From DATCJA01 sp963814955 (GTDB lineage Bacteria > Acidobacteriota > Vicinamibacteria > Vicinamibacterales > UBA2999): DNA of 64,000 nucleotides. The notes below the pieces were generated by a model. The model worked only from the letters and a program-made list of their open reading frames with translations. It did not search any database and was not told the DNA's origin. Shown piece after piece: positions 53,870-62,986 of this stretch. The position numbers and the translations under genes are program-made. The stretch lies in contig CAWFEX010000004.1 of assembly GCA_963814955.1 (NCBI GenBank), positions 248,001 to 312,000 on the forward strand, written 5' to 3'. Position 1 is the stretch's first letter. Each line of letters begins with the position of its first letter.

Positions 53870-55325
53870 TGCTCAAGCGTGTGTTCCTCGCGTTCGTGTG
53901 GCTGACGACGGGCCTGGTGGCCATCCTGGCAGTGCTCTATCTTTTTTTCGGTCTCCGCGTCCGCCTCGATGGTGGTGGAACACCGCAGCTGGCGTTCACC
54001 GTAGACAGCGAGAGGCAGGCTGACGTCATTGCTCGTCATCGTGAAGCGCAGCGGCGAGAGCCGATCACCACCGTTACAACGACGGAGTCACATGCGACGA
54101 CGTCTGATTCCGAACCGGCGCGTGAATCGGCGCCCGCTGCAACCTCGCCCGCGGCGGTCCCCGTGCGTCCGCAGCCGTACTGGACTGACTTTCGGGGACC
54201 GTTCCGCGACGGCCACTACCGGCAGCATCCGATTCGTACGAACTGGCCGGACGCCGGGCTGAAACCGCTCTGGAAACAACCGGTGGGAGGCGGGTACGCG
54301 TCGTTTGTCATCGCTCGGGATCGCGCCTTCACGATCGAGCAGCGAGGGTCCAGGGAAGTCGTCGCGGCTTACGACGTGCGAACGGGTCGCGAGCTGTGGA
54401 CTGCCGGGTGGGAAGCTAGTTTCCGCGAGTCGCTTGGGGGCGACGGTCCGCGCGCGACTCCGACATGGGCCGACGGCGTCGTCTACGCCCTCGGGGCCAC
54501 CGGCGAGCTGCGAGCGCTGGATGAGAGCGCCGGCCGCCTGTTGTGGCGCACCAACATCATCGACGAAAACGGCGCGACGAATCTGGATTGGGGGATGGCG
54601 GCGTCGCCGCTCGTCGTTGGCGACACGGTTGTGGTGCTGCCCGGTGGGCCCGACGGACGCTCGGTCGTTGCCTACGATCGACGAAAAGGAAAGCGCGTGT
54701 GGTCGGCGCTCGGCGACAAGCAGGCGTACTCGTCGCCGATGCTGGTCAAGATTGGCGGAGTCCCGCAAATCGTCGTTTTCTCGGCGACACGCTTGATGGG
54801 TCTTTCTCCCGATCGCGGCGACGTGCTGTGGGATACCCGTGGCAGACCCCGTTCGACATCAACGCGGGGCAGCCGCTTCTCGTCGGCGACAATCGAGTGT
54901 TCGTGTCGTCGGGATATGGAACAGGGGCCGCCGTCATCGAGCTGACGCCGGACGGTTCGCGGTTTTCGGTTCGCGAGATCTGGCGGAATAACCGGATGAA
55001 GAACCAGTTCACCAGCTCCGTGCTGCACGAAGGCTTCGTGTACGGCATGGATGAAGCGATCCTCGCGTGCCTCGACGTGACCACCGGACAGCTCCGCTGG
55101 AAGGGAGGCCGATACGGTTACGGGCAGGTGATGCTCGCAAACGGCCACCTGATTGTGCTCGCCGAGAACGGCGATCTGGCGCTGGTCCGTGCCACCCCGG
55201 ATCGGCACGAGGAGATCGCGAGGTTCCCCGCGCTGAGTGGCAAAACGTGGAATCATCCGGCAATGGCGGACGGATATCTGTTGATTCGAAATCTCGCCGA
55301 AATGGCGGCGTTCGATCTGCGATGA
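53869..55325 (+). CDS. membrane-anchored PQQ-like beta-propeller protein, frameshifted
   Basis: 485 residues after repair. An N-terminal TM segment (VFLAFVWLTTGLVAILAVLYLF) and a Thr/Ala/Pro linker lead to a PQQ/WD-like propeller: WTDFRGPFRDGHY, then blades with YDVRTGRELW, LDESAGRLLWRT and YDRRKGKRVW. The break is at 54830-54838 (GGGATACCC): adding one base restores LW-(E)-YPWQTPFDINAGQPLLVGD. Second piece to 55325. BamB-like folds bind other proteins; no enzyme residues seen. Coupled to genes on both sides. Confidence 0.83.
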
Positions 55326-56608
55326 CCTGTCGACTGGCGGCACTCGTCTCGGGCGTGGCGTTTCTGGCGCTTCTCTCGACGGAACAGCGCGCCACGGGTC
55401 AGGAGCCGGCGGTCCGGATGATCGCGGACGAGGGCGAAGGCGCGAAGTACTGGCCCCGCTGGCGAGGACCATCCGGACAGGGCATTGTCAGCGGCACCGG
55501 ATATCCCGACACGTGGTCCGCAACGCAGAACGTTTTGTGGAAGAGCCCTGTTGCGGGCGACGGCAACTCCTCGCCGATCGTGTGGGGAGATCGGATCTTC
55601 GTCACCACCGCAAATGACGGCGGCCGGCGACTGTCGCTGCTGGCGTATCGCCGTACGGACGGGCGGTTGTTGTGGGAAGGGGCTGCACCGACCGGCCGAA
55701 GCGACTCAGGCTCTCATTACAAGAACGGTCACGCGTCTGCGACGCCCGCTACCGATGGCGAGCGCGTGTACGTCTCGTTCGGCGCTCGCGGCCTCTTCGC
55801 TTTCGACTTCAACGGGAAACTCGTGTGGCAGCGCAATCTCGGGCCGATGGACGCGTATCACGGTACCGCGGGCTCGCCGCTGCTCTACAAAGATCGCCTC
55901 ATCCTCTATCAGGATCAGTATTCGGATTCGTTCATCGCCGCGTTCGACACGCGCACCGGACGCGAGCTGTGGCGCACGCGGCGCAGCGCAAACGTGGGGT
56001 GGGGTACGCCGATCGCCATCCGCGCGGCGGGGCGCGACGAAGTCATCGTCAATTCTCAGCAGTGGGTGTATTCGTACGACCCGGCAACCGGCAAGGAACT
56101 ATGGCGGTGCGGCGGCACCACGTACGAAGTGATTCCGACGCCGGTCGTCGGATACGGTCTCGTGTTCTGTTCTTCCGGCCGCGCCGGCCCGACGCTGGCG
56201 ATCAAGCCGGGCGGCAGCGGGGACGTCACACGCACGCACCTCGCGTGGGAAAGTCCTCGCGGCTCGCCGTTCGTGCCGTCGCCGATTCTGTACGGCGAGC
56301 AGCTCTACATGGTCAATGACATGGCGAGCATCGTCACGTCGCTTGCGGCGGCGAGCGGAAAGGTCCTGTGGCAGGGACGCCTCGGCGTGGCGCAGCGCGA
56401 AGGGTTTTCCGCATCGCCTGTTGCGGTCGACGGAAAGGTCTTCTTCACCAATGACGAGGGTGACACGTTCGTCGTGCGCGCGGGTCCGACATTCGAGATC
56501 CTGCGCGTGAACCGGATTGGCGAGACGACGCTCGCCTCACCCGCACTGGTTGACGGACGCTGGTACATCAGAACCGATCGCAACCTTTACGCGATCGGCC
56601 GGCCATAG
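55322..56608 (+). CDS. secreted PQQ-like beta-propeller protein
   Basis: 428 residues. A signal peptide (LAALVSGVAFLALLSTEQRATGQ), then a propeller beginning YWPRWRGPSGQGI with blades such as AYRRTDGRLLWEG, FDFNGKLVWQRNLG, AFDTRTGRELWRT and SYDPATGKELWRC. This PRWRGPSGQG start is common in secreted quinoprotein-like repeats. ATGA overlap with the previous gene. Confidence 0.88.
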   Translation: MTCRLAALVSGVAFLALLSTEQRATGQEPAVRMIADEGEGAKYWPRWRGPSGQGIVSGTGYPDTWSATQNVLWKSPVAGDGNSSPIVWGDRIFVTTANDGGRRLSLLAYRRTDGRLLWEGAAPTGRSDSGSHYKNGHASATPATDGERVYVSFGARGLFAFDFNGKLVWQRNLGPMDAYHGTAGSPLLYKDRLILYQDQYSDSFIAAFDTRTGRELWRTRRSANVGWGTPIAIRAAGRDEVIVNSQQWVYSYDPATGKELWRCGGTTYEVIPTPVVGYGLVFCSSGRAGPTLAIKPGGSGDVTRTHLAWESPRGSPFVPSPILYGEQLYMVNDMASIVTSLAAASGKVLWQGRLGVAQREGFSASPVAVDGKVFFTNDEGDTFVVRAGPTFEILRVNRIGETTLASPALVDGRWYIRTDRNLYAIGRP

Positions 56609-56619
56609 CGGAACCGTAC

Positions 56620-56688
56620 GTAGTGTCCGGCTTCATCCGGACCAGGTCGATATCACTCCGTAGACGTAGTGTCCGGCTTCAGCCGGAC
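56620..56688 (+). repeat. two GTAG-headed REP-like hairpins (family 2)
   Basis: GTAG at 56620-56623 with stem GTCCGGCT (56625-56632), loop TC, ATCCGGAC; and GTAG at 56666-56669 with stem GTCCGGCT, loop TC, AGCCGGAC (56681-56688). The second is perfect. They lie after the propeller genes and before a convergent gene. Confidence 0.8.
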
Positions 56689-56713
56689 CAGGAGAGATGG
56701 GTAGGTACGACGT

Positions 56714-57190
56714 TCAGGCGGCGGGACGGTAGTACAGAACCAGCGCGGCGCCGAGCGATGCGAGCCCGAACCCGACGAACAGCAGTGGATTGATGGCCTG
56801 CTTCGGCGGATGGATCATCATCGACACGAGCACGTTCACGATAGGCGCGCCGCCGAAGACAAGCGGCATCACGTACACAGGCAGGCCTCCGAAGCGGAAC
56901 GCCCAGATGATGCAGGCGGCACCTGCCGCGCCCAGCGCGCCGGCCACGGTCGCGGCGACGAGCCCGCCCCTGCTGAACCCTGCCAGCTCACCCTGAGCAC
57001 TGAGGCCCGCTACCGGCACGATCACGCCGATCAGGAAATAGGCGACACCGACGCAGAGCAGTGCCTTGAGCGGATTTCCAAGCTGCACCTGTCCCTGATG
57101 GAGGAGCGCGCCGTACGCGCCCCACGACAATACGGCTCCCGCGACGAAGATGACCCATGCCATACGTTTCGGCCTCGCTTGTGTCGTCAT
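56714..57190 (-). CDS. small multi-pass membrane protein (EamA/DMT-like half)
   Basis: 158 residues with four or five TM segments. The start (MAWVIFVAGAVLSWGAYGALLHQGQ) and internal FRFGGLPVYVMPLVFGGAPIVN resemble one half of an EamA-type drug/metabolite transporter. Substrate unknown. Confidence 0.7.
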   Translation of the reverse strand: MTTQARPKRMAWVIFVAGAVLSWGAYGALLHQGQVQLGNPLKALLCVGVAYFLIGVIVPVAGLSAQGELAGFSRGGLVAATVAGALGAAGAACIIWAFRFGGLPVYVMPLVFGGAPIVNVLVSMMIHPPKQAINPLLFVGFGLASLGAALVLYYRPAA

Positions 57191-57373
57191 GTGCTATGAA
57201 TCGCGACCCGGATTGTATGACATTTGTGTGCGCTTTACTCCGCGCGTGCAATCGTCTTCCTGTTGCTGCCGTCATCGCTGTCGAGCGCGCCCGCTGTCCC
57301 GTGCGATCATGTCGCTCTGGCGCACGGCTCGTTCGGACACGTTAGCCAGCGAAGATCATTTCGTTCCGACGAC

Positions 57374-58015
57374 ATGCCTTTCCGAAAACTCGGCCTCTAC
57401 TGCGGAGTCATCAGCCCAATCCTCTGGCTTTCCCTTATCGCAGCGGCCGGCGCCCTGCGCCCTGACTTCAGCCACGTCACCCACTACATCAGTGAACTGG
57501 GAGAGCGAGGAAGTGCCACAGAAGCCTTGATGCGCTACGGGGCATTCGGCTTCACCGGCTTTCTGTATCTCTGCTTCGCAGGCGCACTGCTCGCCACTTT
57601 TCGAAAGGGCTGGCTTCGAAGGGCGGCCGCTCTCCTGATCGCCTTGGATGGCGTCGGCCGGATGGGGGCCGGGGTTTTCGCGTGTGATCCTGGGTGCGTA
57701 CAGGTATCGTCAGGTCCGGATCTCCACAAAGTGTTCGCCACGATCGGCTTCTGCTCGGGAATCTTGGCGGCGTTTCTCTGGGGACCGCTTTGGCGTCGTA
57801 TCCCTCCTCTTCAATCCTTTTCATCGTTCTCCATCGGGTGCGGCGCAATTGCCCTCGTATCCCTTCTGCTCATGTCCTGGGCTGGAGATCCATCGCTGCC
57901 CCCTGGTCTGTTCGAACATGTAGCAACAGTGGTTCTTTCGGTCTGGCTGCTGGTGTTTGCCGGTCGTCTGGTGTGGGAAGAGAACGCCTTAGGTCACAAC
58001 GCAGGCCGTGAATGA
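57374..58015 (+). CDS. DUF998 family membrane protein
   Basis: 213 residues, six TM segments, with ISPILWLSLIAAAG and HYISELGERGSA near the N-terminus and FACDPGCV in the middle, all typical of DUF998. Start ATG 57374, since the upstream 50 codons of open frame are not conserved-looking. Overlaps the histidine phosphatase start (ATGA). Confidence 0.85.
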   Translation: MPFRKLGLYCGVISPILWLSLIAAAGALRPDFSHVTHYISELGERGSATEALMRYGAFGFTGFLYLCFAGALLATFRKGWLRRAAALLIALDGVGRMGAGVFACDPGCVQVSSGPDLHKVFATIGFCSGILAAFLWGPLWRRIPPLQSFSSFSIGCGAIALVSLLLMSWAGDPSLPPGLFEHVATVVLSVWLLVFAGRLVWEENALGHNAGRE

Positions 58016-58653
58016 CGACACTCTGTTTGATTCGTCACGCTGATGCCGATTGGAGTCCTGATAGCGCGCGTCCACTCTCCACCCGTGGCCGCACCAGCGC
58101 AGCAGTCCTCGCCGATCTTCTTGCTCAGGCACCCATCGCGGCGATCTACTCCAGTCCGGAACGGAGGGCATTGGAGACTATCGAACTCCTTTCCCGTCGT
58201 GTTCGACTCGAGCCTATCGTCGTAGATGATCTTCGCGAGCGTGAATTAACGGTCGCCCCTGGCGTGGATTTCGAGGCCCTTGTTCAGGCAGCGTGGCTAT
58301 CTCCGACGACGGCGGCTTCGGTGGGCGAATCGAACAACGTCGCCCAAGCGCGCGGTGTCGCCGCCATTCGGAGGATCATTGCCGAACAGAGCGGCTTGCG
58401 TGTGGTAGTCGCAACGCATGGCAATCTCCTGGCGCTCATTCTCAACGCCTTCAGGCCGACCTTTGGCTTCGACTTCTGGCGCGCTCTGACCTTTCCGGAT
58501 GCTTACGAACTCAGATTTCAGAAAGCGGCACTGGTCAACGTACAGACGGATCTGGGATCGCGCCGCCTAACACGGCTCAGCGCCCTGCGTCCCCGAGCGT
58601 CGGCACGAGCAGCTCCGAGTCCTTCTCATTCTCGAGGCAGGAGTGATCCATGA
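58012..58653 (+). CDS. histidine phosphatase (phosphoglycerate mutase-like)
   Basis: 213 residues as read. CLIRHADADW carries the catalytic His, IYSSPERRALET follows, and VVVATHGNLLALIL has the second His. The last ~30 residues are Arg/Ser/Pro-rich and overlap the convergent gene by 77 bases. In a neighbouring frame, from the GTAC at 58537, the sequence reads YRRIWDRAA and stops at 58570, which looks more natural, so the real end may be there. Confidence 0.82.
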   Translation: MTTLCLIRHADADWSPDSARPLSTRGRTSAAVLADLLAQAPIAAIYSSPERRALETIELLSRRVRLEPIVVDDLRERELTVAPGVDFEALVQAAWLSPTTAASVGESNNVAQARGVAAIRRIIAEQSGLRVVVATHGNLLALILNAFRPTFGFDFWRALTFPDAYELRFQKAALVNVQTDLGSRRLTRLSALRPRASARAAPSPSHSRGRSDP

Positions 58654-59392
58654 TCCTGTCGCCGATCTGACGTTTGAAGAGCCGGCGCGTGGTAAACGGC
58701 TTCGCGAAGAACACCGGGTCGTCGTAGGTCACCACGTGCTCGAGCGTGTTCGGGTCGGCGAGCCTGAACCGCTCCGTCATCCGCAGCTTGTCGCTGTGCT
58801 CGTGGCCCGCCGTGTCGAGCCACGTCCGTTCGTTGATGCCGACGGTGTCCACGACCAGCGTATCGTTCTCCCACTTGCCAATCGAGCTGCCCATCCACTC
58901 GGGATAGTCCGCGATGTCGTGCGGGTGGCCCCGGCCGTCGGTATAGACGATGCGGAACGTGCGCTGCGATTCCGTCAGGATGGCGACCACGTCGGGGCGC
59001 TGCACGATCATCGCCGGGTGAGCCATCATGATCATCCGCGCCGGTCCGGGTGGAAGGCACGCGGTATTCGGATCCTTCGCGTGGTCGACGCTGTCCCACC
59101 GCTGCTTCCCGTACGGCGTGAGGATCAGTTCCTGCCCTGGCAGCGTTGCTCGAGAGAGATCGCCGCTCGCGCCGCCAAACCACACGCCAGTCAGATCGGG
59201 ATGGCCTGCCTGCCGCTCGGGCGGCCGGCCCGTGTGCCACCACGCGCCGACGGGGGCGGGCTTCGGCGGTGCCAGCCGGTCGGTAGCCGGCGGGGGCTGA
59301 TTGCCGCGTCCACCTTGCTGCGCCTCCACGGCCGCGCCGACGGCGCAGACGGTGGCGACAGCGGTGACGAGAGAACAGAGGCACCTGGTCAT
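58577..59392 (-). CDS. secreted conserved protein, DUF6152-associated family
   Basis: 271 residues. A signal peptide (LVTAVATVCAVGAAVEAQQ) then LTGVWFGGA, DPNTACLPPGPARMIMMAHPAMIVQ, FRIVYTDGRGHP, GSSIGKWENDTLVVDTVGIN, MTERFR and TYDDPVFF. This is a secreted family that, to my knowledge, is abundant in Acidobacteriota; molecular role unknown. Encoded 22 bases after a DUF6152 gene. A related protein is at 63426-64000. Confidence 0.75.
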   Translation of the reverse strand: MTRCLCSLVTAVATVCAVGAAVEAQQGGRGNQPPPATDRLAPPKPAPVGAWWHTGRPPERQAGHPDLTGVWFGGASGDLSRATLPGQELILTPYGKQRWDSVDHAKDPNTACLPPGPARMIMMAHPAMIVQRPDVVAILTESQRTFRIVYTDGRGHPHDIADYPEWMGSSIGKWENDTLVVDTVGINERTWLDTAGHEHSDKLRMTERFRLADPNTLEHVVTYDDPVFFAKPFTTRRLFKRQIGDRIMDHSCLENEKDSELLVPTLGDAGR

Positions 59393-59414
59393 CGCGAAGC
59401 TCCTGCTTTGAACG

Positions 59415-59828
59415 TCACGGCGTGGTGCCGGGCTCGTCGGCGCCGCTGAAGCCGAACACCCGGCGGCCGTCCGCCAGGATCACGGTACGGCCGTTGACGA
59501 CGAAGACGTCAGACTTTCTGGCGCTGAAGCCCTGAACGGTGACGGTTTCGCCAACCTTCAGCGAGTCGCGTCCCCAGCCCTGGCGCCGGAGCTGATTTGG
59601 CGTGCCGCCTTCGACCGCGTAGTTGACGACCCTGCCGTCGGCACCTTTCACGTCGATGTAGAAGTAGATGTGCGGATTCTGGAATTCCACTTTGGTGATG
59701 GTTCCCGTCAGCGTGACCGGCTTGCCGGAGTCGAACTCCGCGGCAAACGAATGGTGCGCCGCCGCGGGCACCGTCGCCCAGGAGAGCACACAAGTCGCGA
59801 GCAGTACTCCGAGCGCGTTGCGTTTCAT
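59415..59828 (-). CDS. DUF6152 family secreted protein
   Basis: 137 residues. A signal peptide (LLATCVLSWATVPAAAHHSFAAEFD) and a small beta domain: PVTLTGTITKVEFQNPHIYFYIDVKG, EGGTPNQLRRQGW, SLKVGETVTVQGF and a GRRVF end. The AHHSFAAEFD start marks DUF6152. Function unknown. First of a two-gene unit. Confidence 0.88.
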   Translation of the reverse strand: MKRNALGVLLATCVLSWATVPAAAHHSFAAEFDSGKPVTLTGTITKVEFQNPHIYFYIDVKGADGRVVNYAVEGGTPNQLRRQGWGRDSLKVGETVTVQGFSARKSDVFVVNGRTVILADGRRVFGFSGADEPGTTP

Positions 59829-59948
59829 CGTCTCCCTCCGCTGCGGGAAGATTTTGCACCCGTTGAGCGGAAAAGAGAAGGAGTCCGGTCGGCTGAAGTG
59901 GAGCCTAATAATAGTGGAGGCGCTTTACCGAGAACGCTGGGGGATTTG

Positions 59949-59999
59949 ATGGCCATGCTGTGGGTCCTGCTCGCGGCTGCGGCAACGTCTGCTTGGTGA
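59949..59999 (+). CDS. possible 16-codon leader ORF
   Basis: MAMLWVLLAAAATSAW, preceded by GGGGGATTTG as a ribosome site, ends 23 bases before the next ATG. Hydrophobic like the start of a signal peptide, so it could be a leader peptide or a remnant of a secreted gene. Weak. Confidence 0.2.
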   Translation: MAMLWVLLAAAATSAW

Positions 60000-60022
60000 C
60001 GCGTGCGTTGAAGGAGATTTCA

Positions 60023-60472
60023 ATGGCAGCCACACCCGAGTCCGTTGTTCGATCCTGGTTCGACGAGCTCTGGAACAGAGGAGACGAAACAACAATCGAT
60101 AGACTGCTTCACGCTGACGGCGTCGTCCATGGTCTGCCAACGCCTGATGGTCGACCGATTCGCGGTCCCGTCGAATTCAAGCGCTTCTATCAGGCGTTTC
60201 GAAACGCGTTCCCGGATATTTCGGTTGCGCTTGTTCATGTGCTTTCACAAGGAGAGATGGTGGCTGCTCACTGTCGAGTGACTGGCACGCATCGAGGAAA
60301 TACGCTCGGAATGGCGGCAACAAACAAGGCGGTTCGATTTGAAGGGTTCGTGCTGGCCCGCATCACCGATGGTCAGCTGATTGAGGGCTGGAACTGTTTC
60401 GATTTCATGGGAATGTATCAGCAGCTGGGAGTACTCACGCTCAACGTTGGCAATCCGTCGGTAAGCGGCTAG
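60023..60472 (+). CDS. SnoaL-like ester cyclase family protein
   Basis: 149 residues. VVRSWFDELWNRGDETTIDRLL at the N-terminus, GPVEFKRFYQAFRNAFPDI and HCRVTGTHRG with EGWNCFDFMGMYQQLG at the end are typical of the SnoaL/NTF2-like group. Substrate unknown. AAGGAGATTTCA precedes the ATG. Confidence 0.88.
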   Translation: MAATPESVVRSWFDELWNRGDETTIDRLLHADGVVHGLPTPDGRPIRGPVEFKRFYQAFRNAFPDISVALVHVLSQGEMVAAHCRVTGTHRGNTLGMAATNKAVRFEGFVLARITDGQLIEGWNCFDFMGMYQQLGVLTLNVGNPSVSG

Positions 60473-60508
60473 CTGTCAGAACGTCAGGTTTCAATAACCG
60501 GGCAGCAG

Positions 60509-61327
60509 GTGAGCGCTCACGACAGCGACAAAGTGTTCAGCGGCTCCATGCCGGAGGTGTACAACCGGTATCTGGTTCCGCTGATCTTCGAGCCTTACGC
60601 AAGTGACTTGGCGAATCTGGTTGTGTCCACTCATCCCGGACGCGTGCTCGAGATTGCCGCCGGCACGGGCGTCGTGACTCGCCAGCTGGCATCCGTGCTG
60701 CCCGACAACGTGTCGATCGTCGCTACGGATCTGAACCAGTCGATGCTGGATGTCGCATCGCGGACCGGAACGACGCGCCCTGTGGAATGGCGACAGGCTG
60801 ATGCGATGCAGCTGCCGTTTGCCACCGCGGAGTTCGATGCTGTTGTCTGTCAGTTCGGGGTCATGTTCTTTCCCGACAAGTCCAAAGCATTCGCCGAGGC
60901 ACGCCGCGTGCTCAAGCCGGGTGGCAGACTGATATTCAGCGTATGGGATCGCATCGAGGAGAACGAATTCGCTGACGCAGTCACCGCGGCGCTTGCACGA
61001 CTCTTTCCACACGACCCGCCCCGCTTCCTGGCGCGCACTCCGCACGGTTATTGCGACTGCGTAGCGATCGAACGAGACCTCAGGCGGGGTGGATTCACCG
61101 CCTCACCTCACATCACGACGGTTGCCTACCGCAGTCGCGCAAAATCTGCGCGGGTCCCGGCAATCGCGTATTGCCTGGGCACACCGCTGCGAAATGAAAT
61201 CGATGCGCGCGATGCCTCCAAAGCCGGCGAGGCGACAGACACGGCGGAGCGGGCGATCGCGGAACGATTCGGAGACGGCATCGTCGAGGGCAAGATTCAG
61301 GCCCACGTCATCACTGTACAAATCTGA
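60509..61327 (+). CDS. SAM-dependent methyltransferase (type 11)
   Basis: 272 residues from a GTG. Motif I VLEIAAGTGVVTRQLA, then IVATDLNQSMLDVA, WRQADAMQLPFATAEFDAVVCQFG and ARRVLKPGGRLIFSVWD. A methyltransferase of the ubiquinone/menaquinone-like fold; substrate unknown. No close similarity to the PmtA-like pair is seen beyond the fold. Confidence 0.85.
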   Translation: MSAHDSDKVFSGSMPEVYNRYLVPLIFEPYASDLANLVVSTHPGRVLEIAAGTGVVTRQLASVLPDNVSIVATDLNQSMLDVASRTGTTRPVEWRQADAMQLPFATAEFDAVVCQFGVMFFPDKSKAFAEARRVLKPGGRLIFSVWDRIEENEFADAVTAALARLFPHDPPRFLARTPHGYCDCVAIERDLRRGGFTASPHITTVAYRSRAKSARVPAIAYCLGTPLRNEIDARDASKAGEATDTAERAIAERFGDGIVEGKIQAHVITVQI

Positions 61328-61427
61328 ACAGTCGGAGTCCGGCCAGCGTGCGGATGGCGAAGGGCGTGGCGCTCCATCGCCGAGGCGAGTAGGATTGGTG
61401 CAGCGATTCACATCGAGAGGAGCTGTC

Positions 61428-62948
61428 ATGAGGAGCCTGGCAGGAGGTCTGGTTGCGCTTCTTCTGGGGGCAGTCATCGTCGCGGGGCAATCTCGAAGCG
61501 TCGGCACGGCGTGCGAGAAACTCGCCGCCCTTGCCATGCCGGGCGCCGCCATCACGCAAGCCGAAGCGGTCGCAGCTGGAACGTTCACCGCGCCGGGCGC
61601 GGAGGACGGCGCTGCATTCCGCACGCTCCCTGCGTTTTGTCGCGTTGCCGCCACGCTGAAGCCATCGAACGATTCGGACATCAAGATCGAGGTCTGGCTG
61701 CCGCTGGCTGGATGGAACGGCAAATGGCAGGCGGTCGGCAACGGCGCCTTCAACGGCAACATCAACTATGGGGCGATGCGCAACGCTCTCGCACGCGGAT
61801 ACGCCACCAGTTCCACCGACACCGGACATACGGGCGGCGGCGCAAACTGGGCGCTCGGACACCCTGAGAAGGTTGTCGATTTTGGATGGCGGGCGGTCCA
61901 CGAAATGGCGACAGCTTCCAAGAAGATCGTCGCGGCCCACTACGACCGGGCTCCCACATTTTGGTACTGGAACGGCTGTTCCGCCGGTGGACGCCAGGGC
62001 ATGAAGGCCGCGCAGCGCTTCCCCGCGGATTTCGACGGCATCATCGCGGGCGCCCCCGGGCTCGATTGGACGTCGCGTGCGACCCAGGCGGTGCGTGTGG
62101 CGAAAGTGCTTGAATCACACGACGACGCCCGCATCACACCCCCGCATCGACAGCTGCTGCATGCTGCCGTGGTCGGTGCGTGTGACACGCTGGATGGGGT
62201 GAAAGATGGCCTCATCGAGAATCCCCAGCGCTGCTCGTTCGATCCGGGCGTTCTCGAATGCAAGGCGGCCGCTGGCGCCGGCTGCCTCACGGCGGCTCAG
62301 GTGGAAACGGCGCGGATGATGTACTCGAGCCCGGTCAATCCGAAGACGAAGCGGGCCATTACCGGCGTTGCGCCCGGAAGTGAGCTGGGATGGACCGACC
62401 TGGGATGGAGCGTCTCGGCGAGAGCAACCGGGCTCGATCAGTTCCGGTTCCTCGTCTTCGGCGATCCGAACTGGACGGTGCAGCGATTCGATTTCGAGGC
62501 CGATGCTGTCCGCGCCGAAGAAGCGGACCGCAACACCATCAACGCGCTCGATCCAAACCTGAAACCGTTCTTCGATCGTGGCGGCAAGCTGATTCAATAT
62601 CACGGGTGGAGCGACCCGCAGATTTCTCCCTTGAACAGCACGCAGTACTACTCACGCGTCGCGGAGCGGCTCGGCGACGCGTCAAAGCTCCACGCTTCGT
62701 ACCGGCTGTTCATGGCGCCGGGGATGGGTCATTGCGGGGGCGGGGAAGGACCCAACACGTTCGATATGGTCGGCGCGCTGGAGCAGTGGGTCGAGCGCGG
62801 CCTCGCGCCGGATAGGATTGTGGCGTCACATTCGACGAACGGTGTCGTCGACCGAACGCGGCCCCTTTGTCCGTACCCGCAGGTCGCCGCCTATTCGGGG
62901 ACCGGCAGCCCTGACGAGGCGGCGAGTTTCGCGTGCAAGGCGCCGTAA
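61428..62948 (+). CDS. secreted tannase / feruloyl esterase family protein
   Basis: 506 residues. A signal peptide (LAGGLVALLLGAVIVAGQ) and an alpha/beta hydrolase of the tannase family with a Ser-Asp-His triad: S185 in WNGCSAGGRQG, D396 in GWSDPQ, H435 in GMGHCGGG. A calcium-binding lid region (LDGVKDGLIENPQRCSFDP) is also typical. Hydrolyses phenolic esters such as feruloylated polysaccharides or tannins. ATG 61428 follows GAGAGGAGC. The longer frame upstream lies in the methyltransferase gene. Confidence 0.93.
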   Translation: MRSLAGGLVALLLGAVIVAGQSRSVGTACEKLAALAMPGAAITQAEAVAAGTFTAPGAEDGAAFRTLPAFCRVAATLKPSNDSDIKIEVWLPLAGWNGKWQAVGNGAFNGNINYGAMRNALARGYATSSTDTGHTGGGANWALGHPEKVVDFGWRAVHEMATASKKIVAAHYDRAPTFWYWNGCSAGGRQGMKAAQRFPADFDGIIAGAPGLDWTSRATQAVRVAKVLESHDDARITPPHRQLLHAAVVGACDTLDGVKDGLIENPQRCSFDPGVLECKAAAGAGCLTAAQVETARMMYSSPVNPKTKRAITGVAPGSELGWTDLGWSVSARATGLDQFRFLVFGDPNWTVQRFDFEADAVRAEEADRNTINALDPNLKPFFDRGGKLIQYHGWSDPQISPLNSTQYYSRVAERLGDASKLHASYRLFMAPGMGHCGGGEGPNTFDMVGALEQWVERGLAPDRIVASHSTNGVVDRTRPLCPYPQVAAYSGTGSPDEAASFACKAP

Positions 62949-62950
62949 GT

Positions 62951-62985
62951 ACCTTTGACCTTTGACCTTTGACTTTTGACCTTTT
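62951..62985. repeat. heptamer repeat (ACCTTTG)x5
   Basis: Five near-perfect copies of ACCTTTG, the reverse complement of the CAAAGGT unit at 7405-7440. Located just after the tannase stop and at the 3' end of the convergent DUF6152 gene. Confidence 0.85.
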
Positions 62986-62986
62986 C

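Noticed and set aside
62826..62986. C-terminal extension of the second DUF6152 protein
   Set aside because: Arises from a frameshift and reads the heptamer repeat and the antisense of the tannase gene.
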